Shown: positions 23,352 to 30,986 of the stretch, one piece after another | Layout of the letters: each line of letters starts with the position of its first letter | Numbering within the stretch: the stretch's first letter is position 1 | Assembly: GCA_019424965.1 (NCBI GenBank) | Contig: JAHYYL010000022.1 | Location: 1 to 41,150, forward strand | Source: Collinsella sp. | GTDB taxonomy: Bacteria; Actinomycetota; Coriobacteriia; Coriobacteriales; Coriobacteriaceae | Length of the DNA stretch: 41,150 nt | Direction of reading: 5' to 3' | The notes under the pieces: generated by a model | The model's input: the letters and a program-made list of their open reading frames with translations, nothing else | Told to the model about the DNA's origin: nothing | Database searches by the model: none | Program-made: the position numbers and the translations under genes

Positions 23352-25046
23352 ATGGCAACTGTTGCCGCACCTATCGATGCTACGTCGACTGCCGCTTGGA
23401 AGGCGCTCGAGGCCCATCAGGAGAAGCTCGAGGCCGAGGGTATCGACCTCAAGGCCTGGTTCGCCGCCGATGCCGAGCGCGTGAACAAGCTGAGCTTTGA
23501 CGCCGGTGACCTGCACTTCGACCTGTCCAAGAACCTGGTGACTGATGAGACCGTCAAGCTGCTGTGCGATCTTGCCCGCGAGGTGAAGCTCGAGGAGCGC
23601 CGCGACGCCATGTTCTCCGGCGAGCACATCAACACCACCGAGGACCGCGCCGTCCTGCACACCGCGCTGCGCCGCCCGGCAAGCGAGAAGGGCCAGCTCA
23701 TCGCCGACGGCCAGGACGTCGTCGCCGACGTGCACGAGGTTCTCGATCGCATGTATGCCTTCGCCGAGCGCGTGCGCTCCGGTGAGTGGAAGGGTGTTAC
23801 CGGCAAAAAGATCGAGCACCTGGTGTCCATCGGCATCGGCGGCTCCGATCTGGGCCCGGTCATGGCTTACGAGGCCCTGCGTCCCTATGCCGACGCCGGT
23901 ATCGATTGCCGCTATATCTCCAACATCGATCCCAACGACCAGGCCGAGAAGCTCAAGGGTCTGGATCCCGAGACCACGCTCGTGATCATCGTCTCCAAGA
24001 CCTTCACCACGCTCGAGACCCTCACCAACGCCCGCGAGGTCAAGACCTGGATGCTCGAGCAGCTCAAGGCTCAGGGCGCCATCGATGGCTCCGATGAGCA
24101 GAACGCCGAGGCCGTGGCAAAGCACTTCGTCGCCGTTTCCACCGCGCTCGAAAAGGTCGAGGCCTTCGGTATCGACCCCGCCAACGCCTTCGGTTTTTGG
24201 AACTGGGTCGGCGGCCGCTATTCCGTCGACTCCGCCGTGGGTCTGTCGCTGATCGTCGTGCTCGGCCCCGAGCGCTTCCAGCAGTTCCTTGAGGGCTTCC
24301 ACGCCATCGACGAGTACTTCTGCAACACCCCGCTCGAGAACAACGCCGTCGCGCTGATGGGCCTGCTCAACGTCTGGTACGTCAACTTCTTCGGTTCCAA
24401 GAGCCACGCCGTGCTGCCGTACTGCCAGTATCTGCACCGCTTCCCGGCCTACCTGCAACAGCTCACCATGGAGTCCAACGGCAAGCACGTCCGCTGGGAC
24501 GGCAGCGCTGTGACCTCCGATACCGGTGAGATCTTCTGGGGCGAGCCCGGTACCAACGGTCAGCACGCCTTCTACCAGCTGCTGCACCAGGGCACCGTGG
24601 TGGTCCCGGCCGACTTTATCGCTTTCGCCAACACTGCCAACCCCGCAACCGACAGCGGCCAGGACGTCCACGAGCTGTTCCTGGGCAACTTCCTGGCCCA
24701 GACCAAGGCGCTCGCCTTTGGTAAGACGGCCGACGAGGTTCGTGCCGAGGGCACGCCCGAGCAGATCGTCCCGGCCCGCTGCTTTGAGGGCAACCGTCCG
24801 ACGACCTCGATCTTCGGCGACACGCTGACCCCGTTCGCACTCGGCGAGCTCATCGCCCTGTACGAGCACATCACGTTTGTCGAGGGCACGGTCTGGGGCA
24901 TCGACTCCTACGACCAGTGGGGCGTCGAGCTGGGCAAGCAGCTTGCCAAGCAGATCACCCCGGCCTTCCACGACGACGCCGCCAAGGCCGAGCAGGACGC
25001 TTCGACCCAGGCGCTCATCGAGTTCTATCGCGCTCATCGCAAGTAG
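23352..25046 (+). CDS. pgi: Glucose-6-phosphate isomerase
   Basis: 564 residues, interconverting glucose-6-phosphate and fructose-6-phosphate in glycolysis. Signature blocks are VSIGIGGSDLGPVMAYEAL, VIIVSKTFTTLETLTNA, GFWNWVGGRYSVDSAVGLS, the sugar-phosphate-binding ESNGKHVRWDG, GEPGTNGQHAFYQLLHQGT with the catalytic His, and the C-terminal YDQWGVELGKQLAKQI with the catalytic Lys. The ATG at 23352 follows AGGAGGA. Codon use is very biased toward C-ending codons, as expected for a highly expressed glycolytic gene. A 583-codon open frame on the opposite strand is a by-product of that bias. Confidence 0.96.
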   Translation: MATVAAPIDATSTAAWKALEAHQEKLEAEGIDLKAWFAADAERVNKLSFDAGDLHFDLSKNLVTDETVKLLCDLAREVKLEERRDAMFSGEHINTTEDRAVLHTALRRPASEKGQLIADGQDVVADVHEVLDRMYAFAERVRSGEWKGVTGKKIEHLVSIGIGGSDLGPVMAYEALRPYADAGIDCRYISNIDPNDQAEKLKGLDPETTLVIIVSKTFTTLETLTNAREVKTWMLEQLKAQGAIDGSDEQNAEAVAKHFVAVSTALEKVEAFGIDPANAFGFWNWVGGRYSVDSAVGLSLIVVLGPERFQQFLEGFHAIDEYFCNTPLENNAVALMGLLNVWYVNFFGSKSHAVLPYCQYLHRFPAYLQQLTMESNGKHVRWDGSAVTSDTGEIFWGEPGTNGQHAFYQLLHQGTVVVPADFIAFANTANPATDSGQDVHELFLGNFLAQTKALAFGKTADEVRAEGTPEQIVPARCFEGNRPTTSIFGDTLTPFALGELIALYEHITFVEGTVWGIDSYDQWGVELGKQLAKQITPAFHDDAAKAEQDASTQALIEFYRAHRK

Positions 25047-25075
25047 TTTTTACGGCCGAGTTGGCTTATGGCTGA

Positions 25076-25109
25076 AAGGGGCCCGTATCCGTTGGGATAC
25101 GGGCCCCTT
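25076..25109 (+). terminator. Strong hairpin after pgi
   Basis: A perfect 15-bp stem (25076-25090 with 25095-25109) around a GTTG loop. The T-tract after it is weak (TTGCTATTT). Confidence 0.75.
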
Positions 25110-25282
25110 GCTATTTGGATAGGATGGAATGTATCGGGAGGCGCCTCGACGGGCATCGCAATCGTCGAAGGCGCGCCGTTCATGTTTGGGACAATATGAC
25201 ATTTTTCCCGTTGCAAACAGCGCCGCCGTGGGTGTTCTGTATGATGGCTCAGACAAGGTTGTTCAATGACAGGGAGGCATAT
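25110..25282 (+). other. Gene-free leader before the Cof-type hydrolase
   Basis: No supported open frame starts here; the next gene's frame extends back through it but without a ribosome site. The promoter must lie here or read-through from pgi occurs; no clear -35/-10 pair was found. Confidence 0.3.
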
Positions 25283-26125
25283 ATGGCAATCAAAGCCATC
25301 GCAATGGATATCGACGGTACGCTCACCAACGACCAAAAGGTCATCGGCCCGCGTACGCGCGAGAAGCTGCTCGCGGCGCAGGAGTCGGGCATTAAGCTCA
25401 TCTTGGCTTCGGGCCGTCCCGCATGGGGGCTGCGCGCCTTGGCGCAAGAGCTCGACCTTCAAAACCATGACGGTCTGCTGGTGGCCTTTAACGGCGCACA
25501 CGTCGTTGATGCCCAGACCGACGAGGTGCTGTTCGATCAGGCTATGCCTGCCGACGAATTGCATCGCCTGATTGATCACCTGCGTAATTTTGACGTGATC
25601 CCTATGATTTCGCTCGGTCGCGATTTGCACGTCGAGGACTCGTACCATTGCATGATCACGCTGCCTGACGGCTCACAGAAGAATATCGTCAAGTATGAGC
25701 GCGACGCGTGCGATCTTAAGATTCGCGAGGTGGAGAGCCTGCATGAGGTCGCTGATGCTTATCCCGTGGACAAGCTGCTGACGGCGGGCGATCCGGCCTA
25801 CCTGCAGGCGCATTACGAGGAGATGTATGCGCCCTTTAAGCAGACGCTTTCGGGCATGTTTACGGCCGACTGGTACTTTGAGTACACGGCGCCCGGTATC
25901 GACAAGGCCCGCGCACTCGAGGGTGCCCTGCCCAAGCTCGGCATCGATGCCAGTGAGGTCGTATCGTTTGGCGACGGCCAGAACGACAAGTCCATGATTG
26001 AGTGGGCCGGCACCGGTGTTGCCATGGGTAACGCCGTCGATGAGGTTAAGGCTGTAGCCCAGATGGTGACCGCCGATAACAACGAAGATGGCATTGCGGT
26101 GGCGCTGGATAAGCTGCTGGGTTAG
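25283..26125 (+). CDS. Cof-type HAD-IIB hydrolase (YidA-like)
   Basis: 280 residues. HAD motif I is AMDIDGTLTND near residues 7-17, motif II is ASGRPAWGLR, motif III Lys lies around IDKARAL, and motif IV is FGDGQNDKSMIEWAG. The type IIB cap lies between. Members dephosphorylate sugar phosphates; the nearby pgi, HAD-IA and PfkB genes suggest carbohydrate phosphate metabolism but no specific substrate. The ATG at 25283 is preceded by AGGGAGG. Confidence 0.88.
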   Translation: MAIKAIAMDIDGTLTNDQKVIGPRTREKLLAAQESGIKLILASGRPAWGLRALAQELDLQNHDGLLVAFNGAHVVDAQTDEVLFDQAMPADELHRLIDHLRNFDVIPMISLGRDLHVEDSYHCMITLPDGSQKNIVKYERDACDLKIREVESLHEVADAYPVDKLLTAGDPAYLQAHYEEMYAPFKQTLSGMFTADWYFEYTAPGIDKARALEGALPKLGIDASEVVSFGDGQNDKSMIEWAGTGVAMGNAVDEVKAVAQMVTADNNEDGIAVALDKLLG

Positions 26126-26189
26126 AATCGCCGATTAATGCATGGCTCGGGCGCCTGCTTGCGGGCGTCCTTTTGTTAGGGAGGGTGCC

Positions 26190-26849
26190 GTGTCCGCATT
26201 TCCGTTCGACGCCGTTATCTTTGACATGGACGGCGTCATTGTCGATACCGAGTATTACTACTTGGGCGAGACTGCCGCGTTTGCCAAGGAGCTTGGGCTT
26301 AATCTGACTCAAGAGGAGTTGAATGGGCAGGTCGGTACCTCGCATCAGTTCTTCCTGCATATGCTGGTCGATTGGTTTGAGCGCGCCGGTAAGGGGCACT
26401 TCACTGGCGAGGAAGCGTTGGCCCGTTGGGACGAGTGGGCGCATAAGCGTCCGCGTGACTATCAGGCTTTGATTAACCCAGGCGCCGTGGATACGATTCG
26501 GGAGCTGCCGCGCCGCGGCGTTCGCGTGGCGCTTGCCAGCTCGTCTCCCATGGTTAGCATCGAGGAAGTGCTCAACGCATGCGGGCTGTCTGATGCCTTT
26601 GAGTATGTGGTGAGCGGCGAGCAGTTTAAGGAGAGCAAGCCCGAGCCCGACATCTACCTGCATGCGCTGGACCTGCTGGGGCTGCCCGCGAATCGCTGCT
26701 GCTGCGTTGAGGATTCCGTTCCGGGCATTACCGCAGGTAAGCGCGCCGGTCTGACGGTAATCGCCAAGCGCGAGGAGCGCTTTGGATTTAGCCAAGATGC
26801 TGCGGATAAGATTATCGACCAGCTGCCCGATTTGTTGGAACTCGCGTAG
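26190..26849 (+). CDS. HAD-IA family phosphatase / beta-phosphoglucomutase-like protein
   Basis: 219 residues. Motif I is FDMDGVIVDTE (about 9-19), whose second Asp and following VDTE are typical of the beta-phosphoglucomutase and phosphatase subgroup. Then come the cap helices, motif II Ser in ALASSSPM, motif III Lys in FKESKPEPDIYLHAL and motif IV VEDSVPGITAGKRAG. Start is the GTG at 26190 with GGGAGG before it. It lies between the Cof hydrolase and the PfkB kinase, all on one strand and probably one unit. Substrate unknown. Confidence 0.88.
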   Translation: MSAFPFDAVIFDMDGVIVDTEYYYLGETAAFAKELGLNLTQEELNGQVGTSHQFFLHMLVDWFERAGKGHFTGEEALARWDEWAHKRPRDYQALINPGAVDTIRELPRRGVRVALASSSPMVSIEEVLNACGLSDAFEYVVSGEQFKESKPEPDIYLHALDLLGLPANRCCCVEDSVPGITAGKRAGLTVIAKREERFGFSQDAADKIIDQLPDLLELA

Positions 26850-26909
26850 GGCCGGGGTGGTACGGCGGCTATTACAGCGATCTCGTTGGGACGAGAGGGG
26901 AGCGGCACT

Positions 26910-27773
26910 ATGACATTCAACGTTAGCGCTCTTGGGTTTGGCGATAATGTCGTCGATCGTTACGAGCATATCCACACTATGTATCCGGGTGGCAATGCGG
27001 TGAACTTTGCCGTGTATGCCAAGAAATGCGGAGCCGCGCGCTCCGCGTATATGGGCATCTTTGGAAACGACGCCGCGGCTGAGCATATCATCGCGAGCCT
27101 TGAGGACGAGAGCGTCGAGCTCGCCAAATGTAAACAACTCATCGGCGAGAACGGTGCGGCTCGTGTTACCGTGGTCGATGGTGACCGCGTGTTTCTGGGG
27201 TCGAACGAGGGCGGCATCCGTGGTGATGCGCGCTATGTGCTCGATCGCTTTGACCTTGCGTATATGAAGCAGTTCGACGTGGTTCATTCGGGCAACTATT
27301 GCTTTACCGAGCGCGAGCTGCCCAAGTTGAAGGCAGCGGGCGTCACGGTCTCTTTTGACTTTTCGGACGACTCCACCGACGAGTACTACGAGCAAATTGC
27401 GCCCTACGTCGATTTTGCTTTCTTTAGTGCGGCGGATGCCGCGGGTGAGGACGAGATTCGCGAGCGTCTGGCATGGGTGCAGGGCTTGGGTCCGCGTTTT
27501 GTATCGGCCACGGCTGGCGCTGAGGGCTGCATTGCCTACGACGGCGAGCGTTACTATCGGCAGCATGCCAAGCCTGTGGCAGATATGAAGGACACCATGG
27601 GAGCGGGTGACTCGTTCCTGACTTCGTTCCTGATGTGCTATCTCGACGCTGTCAAGCGTGGCAACGATGACGCTAATGCTATTGAGCGCGCGCTCGACTT
27701 TGCGGCGGGGTTTGCCTCGACTGTATGCGGCATGGAAGGCTCCTGGGGCCATGGAGCGCCGATTTCCGAATAG
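26910..27773 (+). CDS. PfkB-family carbohydrate kinase, fructoselysine 6-kinase-like
   Basis: 287 residues. The N-terminus ALGFGDNVVDRYEHIHTMYPGGNAVNFAVYAKKCGA closely follows the FrlD type (fructoselysine 6-kinase), including GDNVVD and MYPGGNA. The ATP/anion-hole motif MGAGDSF (230-236) contains the catalytic Asp234. It phosphorylates a sugar or Amadori product with ATP. No deglycase (FrlB) or transporter is adjacent, so the assignment stays at the subfamily level. The ATG at 26910 follows AGGGGAG. Confidence 0.85.
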   Translation: MTFNVSALGFGDNVVDRYEHIHTMYPGGNAVNFAVYAKKCGAARSAYMGIFGNDAAAEHIIASLEDESVELAKCKQLIGENGAARVTVVDGDRVFLGSNEGGIRGDARYVLDRFDLAYMKQFDVVHSGNYCFTERELPKLKAAGVTVSFDFSDDSTDEYYEQIAPYVDFAFFSAADAAGEDEIRERLAWVQGLGPRFVSATAGAEGCIAYDGERYYRQHAKPVADMKDTMGAGDSFLTSFLMCYLDAVKRGNDDANAIERALDFAAGFASTVCGMEGSWGHGAPISE

Positions 27774-27779
27774 GTGAGC

Positions 27780-27814
27780 AGTCCCGGGAAGTCGAATCGT
27801 TGTCTTCTCGGGAC
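27780..27814 (+). terminator. Hairpin after the PfkB kinase gene
   Basis: AGTCCCGGGAAG-type arm at 27780-27790 pairs with CTTCTCGGGAC near 27804-27814 with one wobble. There is no T-run, but the adjacent repeat element carries A/T runs. Confidence 0.45.
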
Positions 27815-27817
27815 CCT

Positions 27818-28047
27818 GTGGGCAAAAAATGCCAAATATGAGTACTGTCACTATTTTAGTAACAGCGAAATTAAGCTTTTGAGGCCCTAGTTGAATGTCC
27901 GAGAGCGATAAAAGCCTGTTATACGCGGCTTTAGCCATGCTAAAACACCCTGATAATGAACGGTTGTGCATTATCATGGTGTTGTTTTGTCGCAAAATGA
28001 TGTGACTAGCTTTGCAACAGTACTCATATTTGGCATTTTTTGCCCAC
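27818..28047. mobile_element. MITE-like element, 230 bp, with perfect 31-bp terminal inverted repeats
   Basis: Positions 27818-27848 and 28017-28047 are exact reverse complements. They begin GTGGGCAAAAAATGCC and contain the small palindrome GGCAAAAAATGCC. The interior is A/T-rich and non-coding and holds a second hairpin (ACACCCTGATAATGA near 27946 against TGCATTATCATGGTGT near 27967). No transposase and no clear target duplication. It fills the gap between the convergent PfkB and TatD genes and its right end stops five bases from the TatD stop codon. Confidence 0.7.
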
Positions 28048-28052
28048 CGGGA

Positions 28053-28835
28053 TCAGCGGAAGTCAAATATGGAGCGCGAATTTCCTAAAACGGTCGATTC
28101 GACGCTCTCCTCGGCGCAGTTTTTAAGTTCGGCGATGTGCAGGGAGGCGCTTTTTAGCGATGTGATGAGCTGTCGCGCGCTTGCATCTGCTTGCGGTTCG
28201 GCTGGAGCGTCGGTTTCGAGCAGCAGACGGTCGAGTGGAATCTGTCGGGCGTATTCACGACCGCGCTTGGTAGCGAGCATCCGCTCGTTCACGGAAAAAT
28301 AGCAGCCTGCGTTTCGCGTACGGACGAACTCGTTCGAGGCGCCGCTAAACCAGTGAAAGATGATGGCGGGGGAGTTGGGGCTTGGGGTGAGTAATCCATA
28401 TGACTCAAGGGCGTCCAGTACGGTTCCTGCTGAACGAACAGCGTGAATTGATATCACGCGCCCGGCGAGAGGGTGCTGCACGAGTGCATCGCAGAGACGG
28501 TCAAGTGCCTGTATTTGAAGCGGTTCGCTTCCGGCAAAGCGCGCAGAAAAGTCGAGTCCTACCTCGCCGATATAGCGCTCTTGGTCAGCAACTTCGCAAA
28601 GCAGATTGACTTCGGCAGGACCGCAGCGGCCGTCGGCGAGCCACCAGGGATGGAGGCCGGCGCCCGCGATAATGTTTGGGTATCGGCTGGCCCGCTTTTT
28701 TGCTGCCGCGAAGTCGCGTGGGTCGACCCCGCAGTCAAAGAGCCCCAGACCCAACGCCGCCGACTCACTGGCTGCAGCATCGGGGCTGAGCATCAAATCA
28801 AGATGACAATGCGTGTCAAAGAATCGCGGTTCCAT
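28053..28835 (-). CDS. TatD-family metal-dependent hydrolase
   Basis: 260 residues. TatD-type deoxyribonuclease/hydrolase fold with metal ligands in order: HCH in FDTHCHLD (9-11), GEVGLDF, SIHAVRSA, FHWFSGA and LLETDAP. The start at 28835 is only 14 bp past the stop of the upstream TcdA-like gene; a longer frame reaching back into that gene has no ribosome site. Proteins of this family act as 3'-5' exonucleases in DNA repair; some are uncharacterised hydrolases. Compared with typical TatD the C-terminus is slightly short and ends in FDFR. Confidence 0.87.
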   Translation of the reverse strand: MEPRFFDTHCHLDLMLSPDAAASESAALGLGLFDCGVDPRDFAAAKKRASRYPNIIAGAGLHPWWLADGRCGPAEVNLLCEVADQERYIGEVGLDFSARFAGSEPLQIQALDRLCDALVQHPLAGRVISIHAVRSAGTVLDALESYGLLTPSPNSPAIIFHWFSGASNEFVRTRNAGCYFSVNERMLATKRGREYARQIPLDRLLLETDAPAEPQADASARQLITSLKSASLHIAELKNCAEESVESTVLGNSRSIFDFR

Positions 28836-28849
28836 CGCAGGGCATCCTG

Positions 28850-29647
28850 CTAGTCCAAGCGCTGGCCATCGGCGCGCACGCGCTCGCACCCGCGCCCACT
28901 GATCTGGCGGATAACCTCGCCGGCAATCATCTGACCCATGATGGGCGGCATAAAACTGGCAGTTCCCAGCTCGGTGCGCTCGTGGATGTTGGAAGGGTCG
29001 CGGGGCTGTGTCTTAACCGATTCCTCGCAGCTAAACAGTACATGTAGGCTCTTGATTCCGCGCTTCTTACATTCTTTGCGCATAATGCGGCTCATGGGGT
29101 CACGTACCGTATCGAAGATGTTGGCAAAGCGCAGGCACTCGGGATGGAGCTTGTTGGCCCCGCCCATGGAACTAACCAAACGAATGCCGTGGTCCTGAGC
29201 ATATTTGGCAATGGTGAGCTTGGCCGAGATGGTGTCGATGGCGTCGACGACGTAGTCGAGCTTGCCGCCCGTCTGCTCCAAAACGCTCGCGAAGAAATCA
29301 TCGATGTTGTCGCTCAGCAGGTATTCGGTACGTTTGATAACGGTGGCGGCAGGATTGATATCGTGGATCATGGCTTCCATAACATCGACCTTGCGCTTGC
29401 CGATGGTGCTGTGAAAGGCGATGGCCTGGCGATTGATATTGCTGGGCGCGATGATGTCCTTGTCCAGAATTACAAAATGACCGATGCCGCCGCGGGCGAG
29501 TGCCTCGCAGCAGTTGGAGCCCACGCCTCCGCAGCCGAGCACCAGCACCGTAGCATCGGCGAGCTTATCGAGTGCCTCGCGGCCCATGATGATCTCGAGC
29601 TTGGTGTCGCGTGTCTCGTTGGCGGCTGCGGCAGCGGTTTCGGTCAT
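28850..29647 (-). CDS. tcdA: tRNA threonylcarbamoyladenosine dehydratase-like E1 enzyme (TcdA/ThiF family)
   Basis: 265 residues. The E1-like ATP-binding loop is VLGCGGVGSNCCEALARGGI (37-56), followed by DKDIIAPSNINRQ with the family Asn-Arg-Gln. DAIDTISAKLTI and SSMGGANKLHPE complete the pattern of TcdA, which makes the cyclic form of t6A37 in tRNAs. The C-terminus has PIMGQMIAGEVIRQISG. Of two ATGs spaced six bases apart, the one at 29647 has the proper distance to GGAGG. It is followed by tatD as a two-gene unit. Confidence 0.87.
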   Translation of the reverse strand: MTETAAAAANETRDTKLEIIMGREALDKLADATVLVLGCGGVGSNCCEALARGGIGHFVILDKDIIAPSNINRQAIAFHSTIGKRKVDVMEAMIHDINPAATVIKRTEYLLSDNIDDFFASVLEQTGGKLDYVVDAIDTISAKLTIAKYAQDHGIRLVSSMGGANKLHPECLRFANIFDTVRDPMSRIMRKECKKRGIKSLHVLFSCEESVKTQPRDPSNIHERTELGTASFMPPIMGQMIAGEVIRQISGRGCERVRADGQRLD

Positions 29648-29758
29648 AGACATCCTCCGATGGGGAAGCGAATCGTGTTTTAGCTATTGCCATTATAGGT
29701 AATCGCCCATAGGTTGCGACGGCGCTTACTTTGATGTGGTTTGAAGCATTGAGATTAG

Positions 29759-29792
29759 ATAGTTAGACAAACATCTAAATATCGAGTATAGT
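29759..29792 (+). promoter_or_regulatory. Promoter and operator of the sdpR-sdpI-like pair
   Basis: -35 TAGACA (29764-29769) and -10 TATAGT (29787-29792) are spaced 17 bp. A 24-bp near-perfect palindrome, ATAGTTAGA (29759-29767) and TCTAAATAT (29774-29782), covers the -35 box. It should be the binding site of the ArsR-type repressor encoded 35 bp downstream, giving autorepression. Confidence 0.75.
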
Positions 29793-29826
29793 GTGCACGT
29801 CATGAGAGATGATGAGAGGAGGTCTT

Positions 29827-30105
29827 ATGCCGGGAGAGGGTTTTAAGGCGCTTGCCGATCCAACGCGACGGCGCATTTTGGAGTTGCTGCGCGAGGGCAA
29901 TTGCACGGCGGGGGAGCTTGCCGAGCATTTCGATATCAGTAAGCCGTCGCTGAGCCATCACTTGGCGACGCTCAAAAACGCCGGGTTGGTGACCGACGAG
30001 CGCCATGGCCAAAACATCGTATACAGCTTAAACACCACCGTCATGCAGGATTTGATTGGCTGGTTTATGGGCTTTACAAACACGGAAGGTGATAAGGATG
30101 AATAA
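29827..30105 (+). CDS. ArsR/SdpR-family autorepressor
   Basis: 92 residues. The winged helix is KALADPTRRRILELLREGNCTAGELAEHFDISKPSLSHHLATLKNAGLVTDERHGQNIVYSLN. There is no ArsR-type metal-binding CxC pair; Cys30 stands alone. The pairing with an SdpI-type membrane protein marks it as an SdpR-like autorepressor. The ATG at 29827 follows GAGGAGG. The last codons overlap the start of the sdpI-like gene by eight bases. Confidence 0.88.
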   Translation: MPGEGFKALADPTRRRILELLREGNCTAGELAEHFDISKPSLSHHLATLKNAGLVTDERHGQNIVYSLNTTVMQDLIGWFMGFTNTEGDKDE

Positions 30106-30802
30106 CGAAAACAAGGGCATTCACCCCACGGGGGTATCGTCGCGCGTGTGGATTGCGCTGGTCGCTCTGTGCGTCGCCAATGTCGTAGCGCACCTCATGG
30201 TGATGCCGAGCTTGCCTGCGCAGATTCCCACGCACTGGGGCGCGAACGGCGCCGTCGACGGTTGGGGTCCTAGCTGGATGGCCCCCGCGCTCGGCGTGCT
30301 GCCTCTGGCGCTTCTCGCAATGTTCTGCGTGGTGCCGCGCATCGACCCCAAAGGTGAGGCATATCGAACCTCGGGCAAGTTCTATCAGGGCTTCGTAATC
30401 GCCTTTACCTTGTTCATGTGTGCCGTAAGCTGGCTGGGAGAGCTTACGGTCTGGGGCGTGGTGCCGGCGGTCGGTTCGGTCAACGTGCTGATTTCCGGTG
30501 CTATCGGTTTGCTGTTCATCGGCGTAGGCAACTACTTGCCGCGTGTGAAGCAGAACTATACGCTCGGTATCAAGACGCCTTGGGCGCTTGCCGATCCCGA
30601 GAACTGGCGCCGTACGCAGCGCTTTGGCGGTGCCTGCTTTATGGTGCTGGGTGTTGGCCTGATTGCGATGGGCGTGGCAGGTGCTGTGCTTTCGAATGAA
30701 GTCGTCGCCGCGGTGATTGCGGTTTTGGCGTTTGGTTCGGTCGGAGCCGTCTACGTCTACTCGTATCTGCTGTGGCGCAAATCTCAGCGGGCTGTTCGTT
30801 AA
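30098..30802 (+). CDS. SdpI-family membrane protein (immunity/signal-transduction type)
   Basis: 234 residues with about six membrane helices. The DUF1648 start is MVMPSLPAQIPTHWGANGAVDGWG, and the SdpI block is NYTLGIKTPWALADPENWRRTQRFGG near the middle of the C-terminal half. In Bacillus, SdpI gives immunity to the SdpC toxin and, when occupied, sequesters SdpR. No sdpC-like toxin gene is in view, so it may sense or resist a foreign toxin or have a housekeeping role. It starts inside the repressor gene (ATG at 30098, overlap of eight bases). Confidence 0.88.
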   Translation: MNNENKGIHPTGVSSRVWIALVALCVANVVAHLMVMPSLPAQIPTHWGANGAVDGWGPSWMAPALGVLPLALLAMFCVVPRIDPKGEAYRTSGKFYQGFVIAFTLFMCAVSWLGELTVWGVVPAVGSVNVLISGAIGLLFIGVGNYLPRVKQNYTLGIKTPWALADPENWRRTQRFGGACFMVLGVGLIAMGVAGAVLSNEVVAAVIAVLAFGSVGAVYVYSYLLWRKSQRAVR

Positions 30803-30866
30803 GGTTGCGGAAAACTAGCGTACGCAGTTCATGGTATGTTCTGGGGGATTTTTCCCAGGTAGTATT

Positions 30867-30895
30867 AGGGGGTATGGGCAACCATGCCCCTTTTT
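30867..30895 (+). terminator. Rho-independent terminator after the sdpI-like gene
   Basis: An 11-bp stem (30867-30877 with 30882-30892, two wobbles) closed by a GCAA tetraloop and followed by T5. A smaller CTGGG/CCCAG hairpin lies just before at 30841-30857. Confidence 0.85.
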
Positions 30896-30986
30896 CGTTA
30901 CGTTTCAGAGCTAGTTTTCTCATTTCGTTTCCACTAAAGCGAATCAAGAATAGGGAAACAACAGGTAGAAAGGATAAAACAGACAA

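Noticed and set aside
23286..25037. 583-codon open frame on the minus strand opposite pgi
   Set aside because: Opposite strand of a highly codon-biased gene; no ribosome site and low-complexity composition. It is a by-product of G/C-rich third positions.
26046..27995. 649-codon minus-strand open frame across the HAD and PfkB genes
   Set aside because: Antisense to two well-supported genes and extending into the MITE-like element; no family features.
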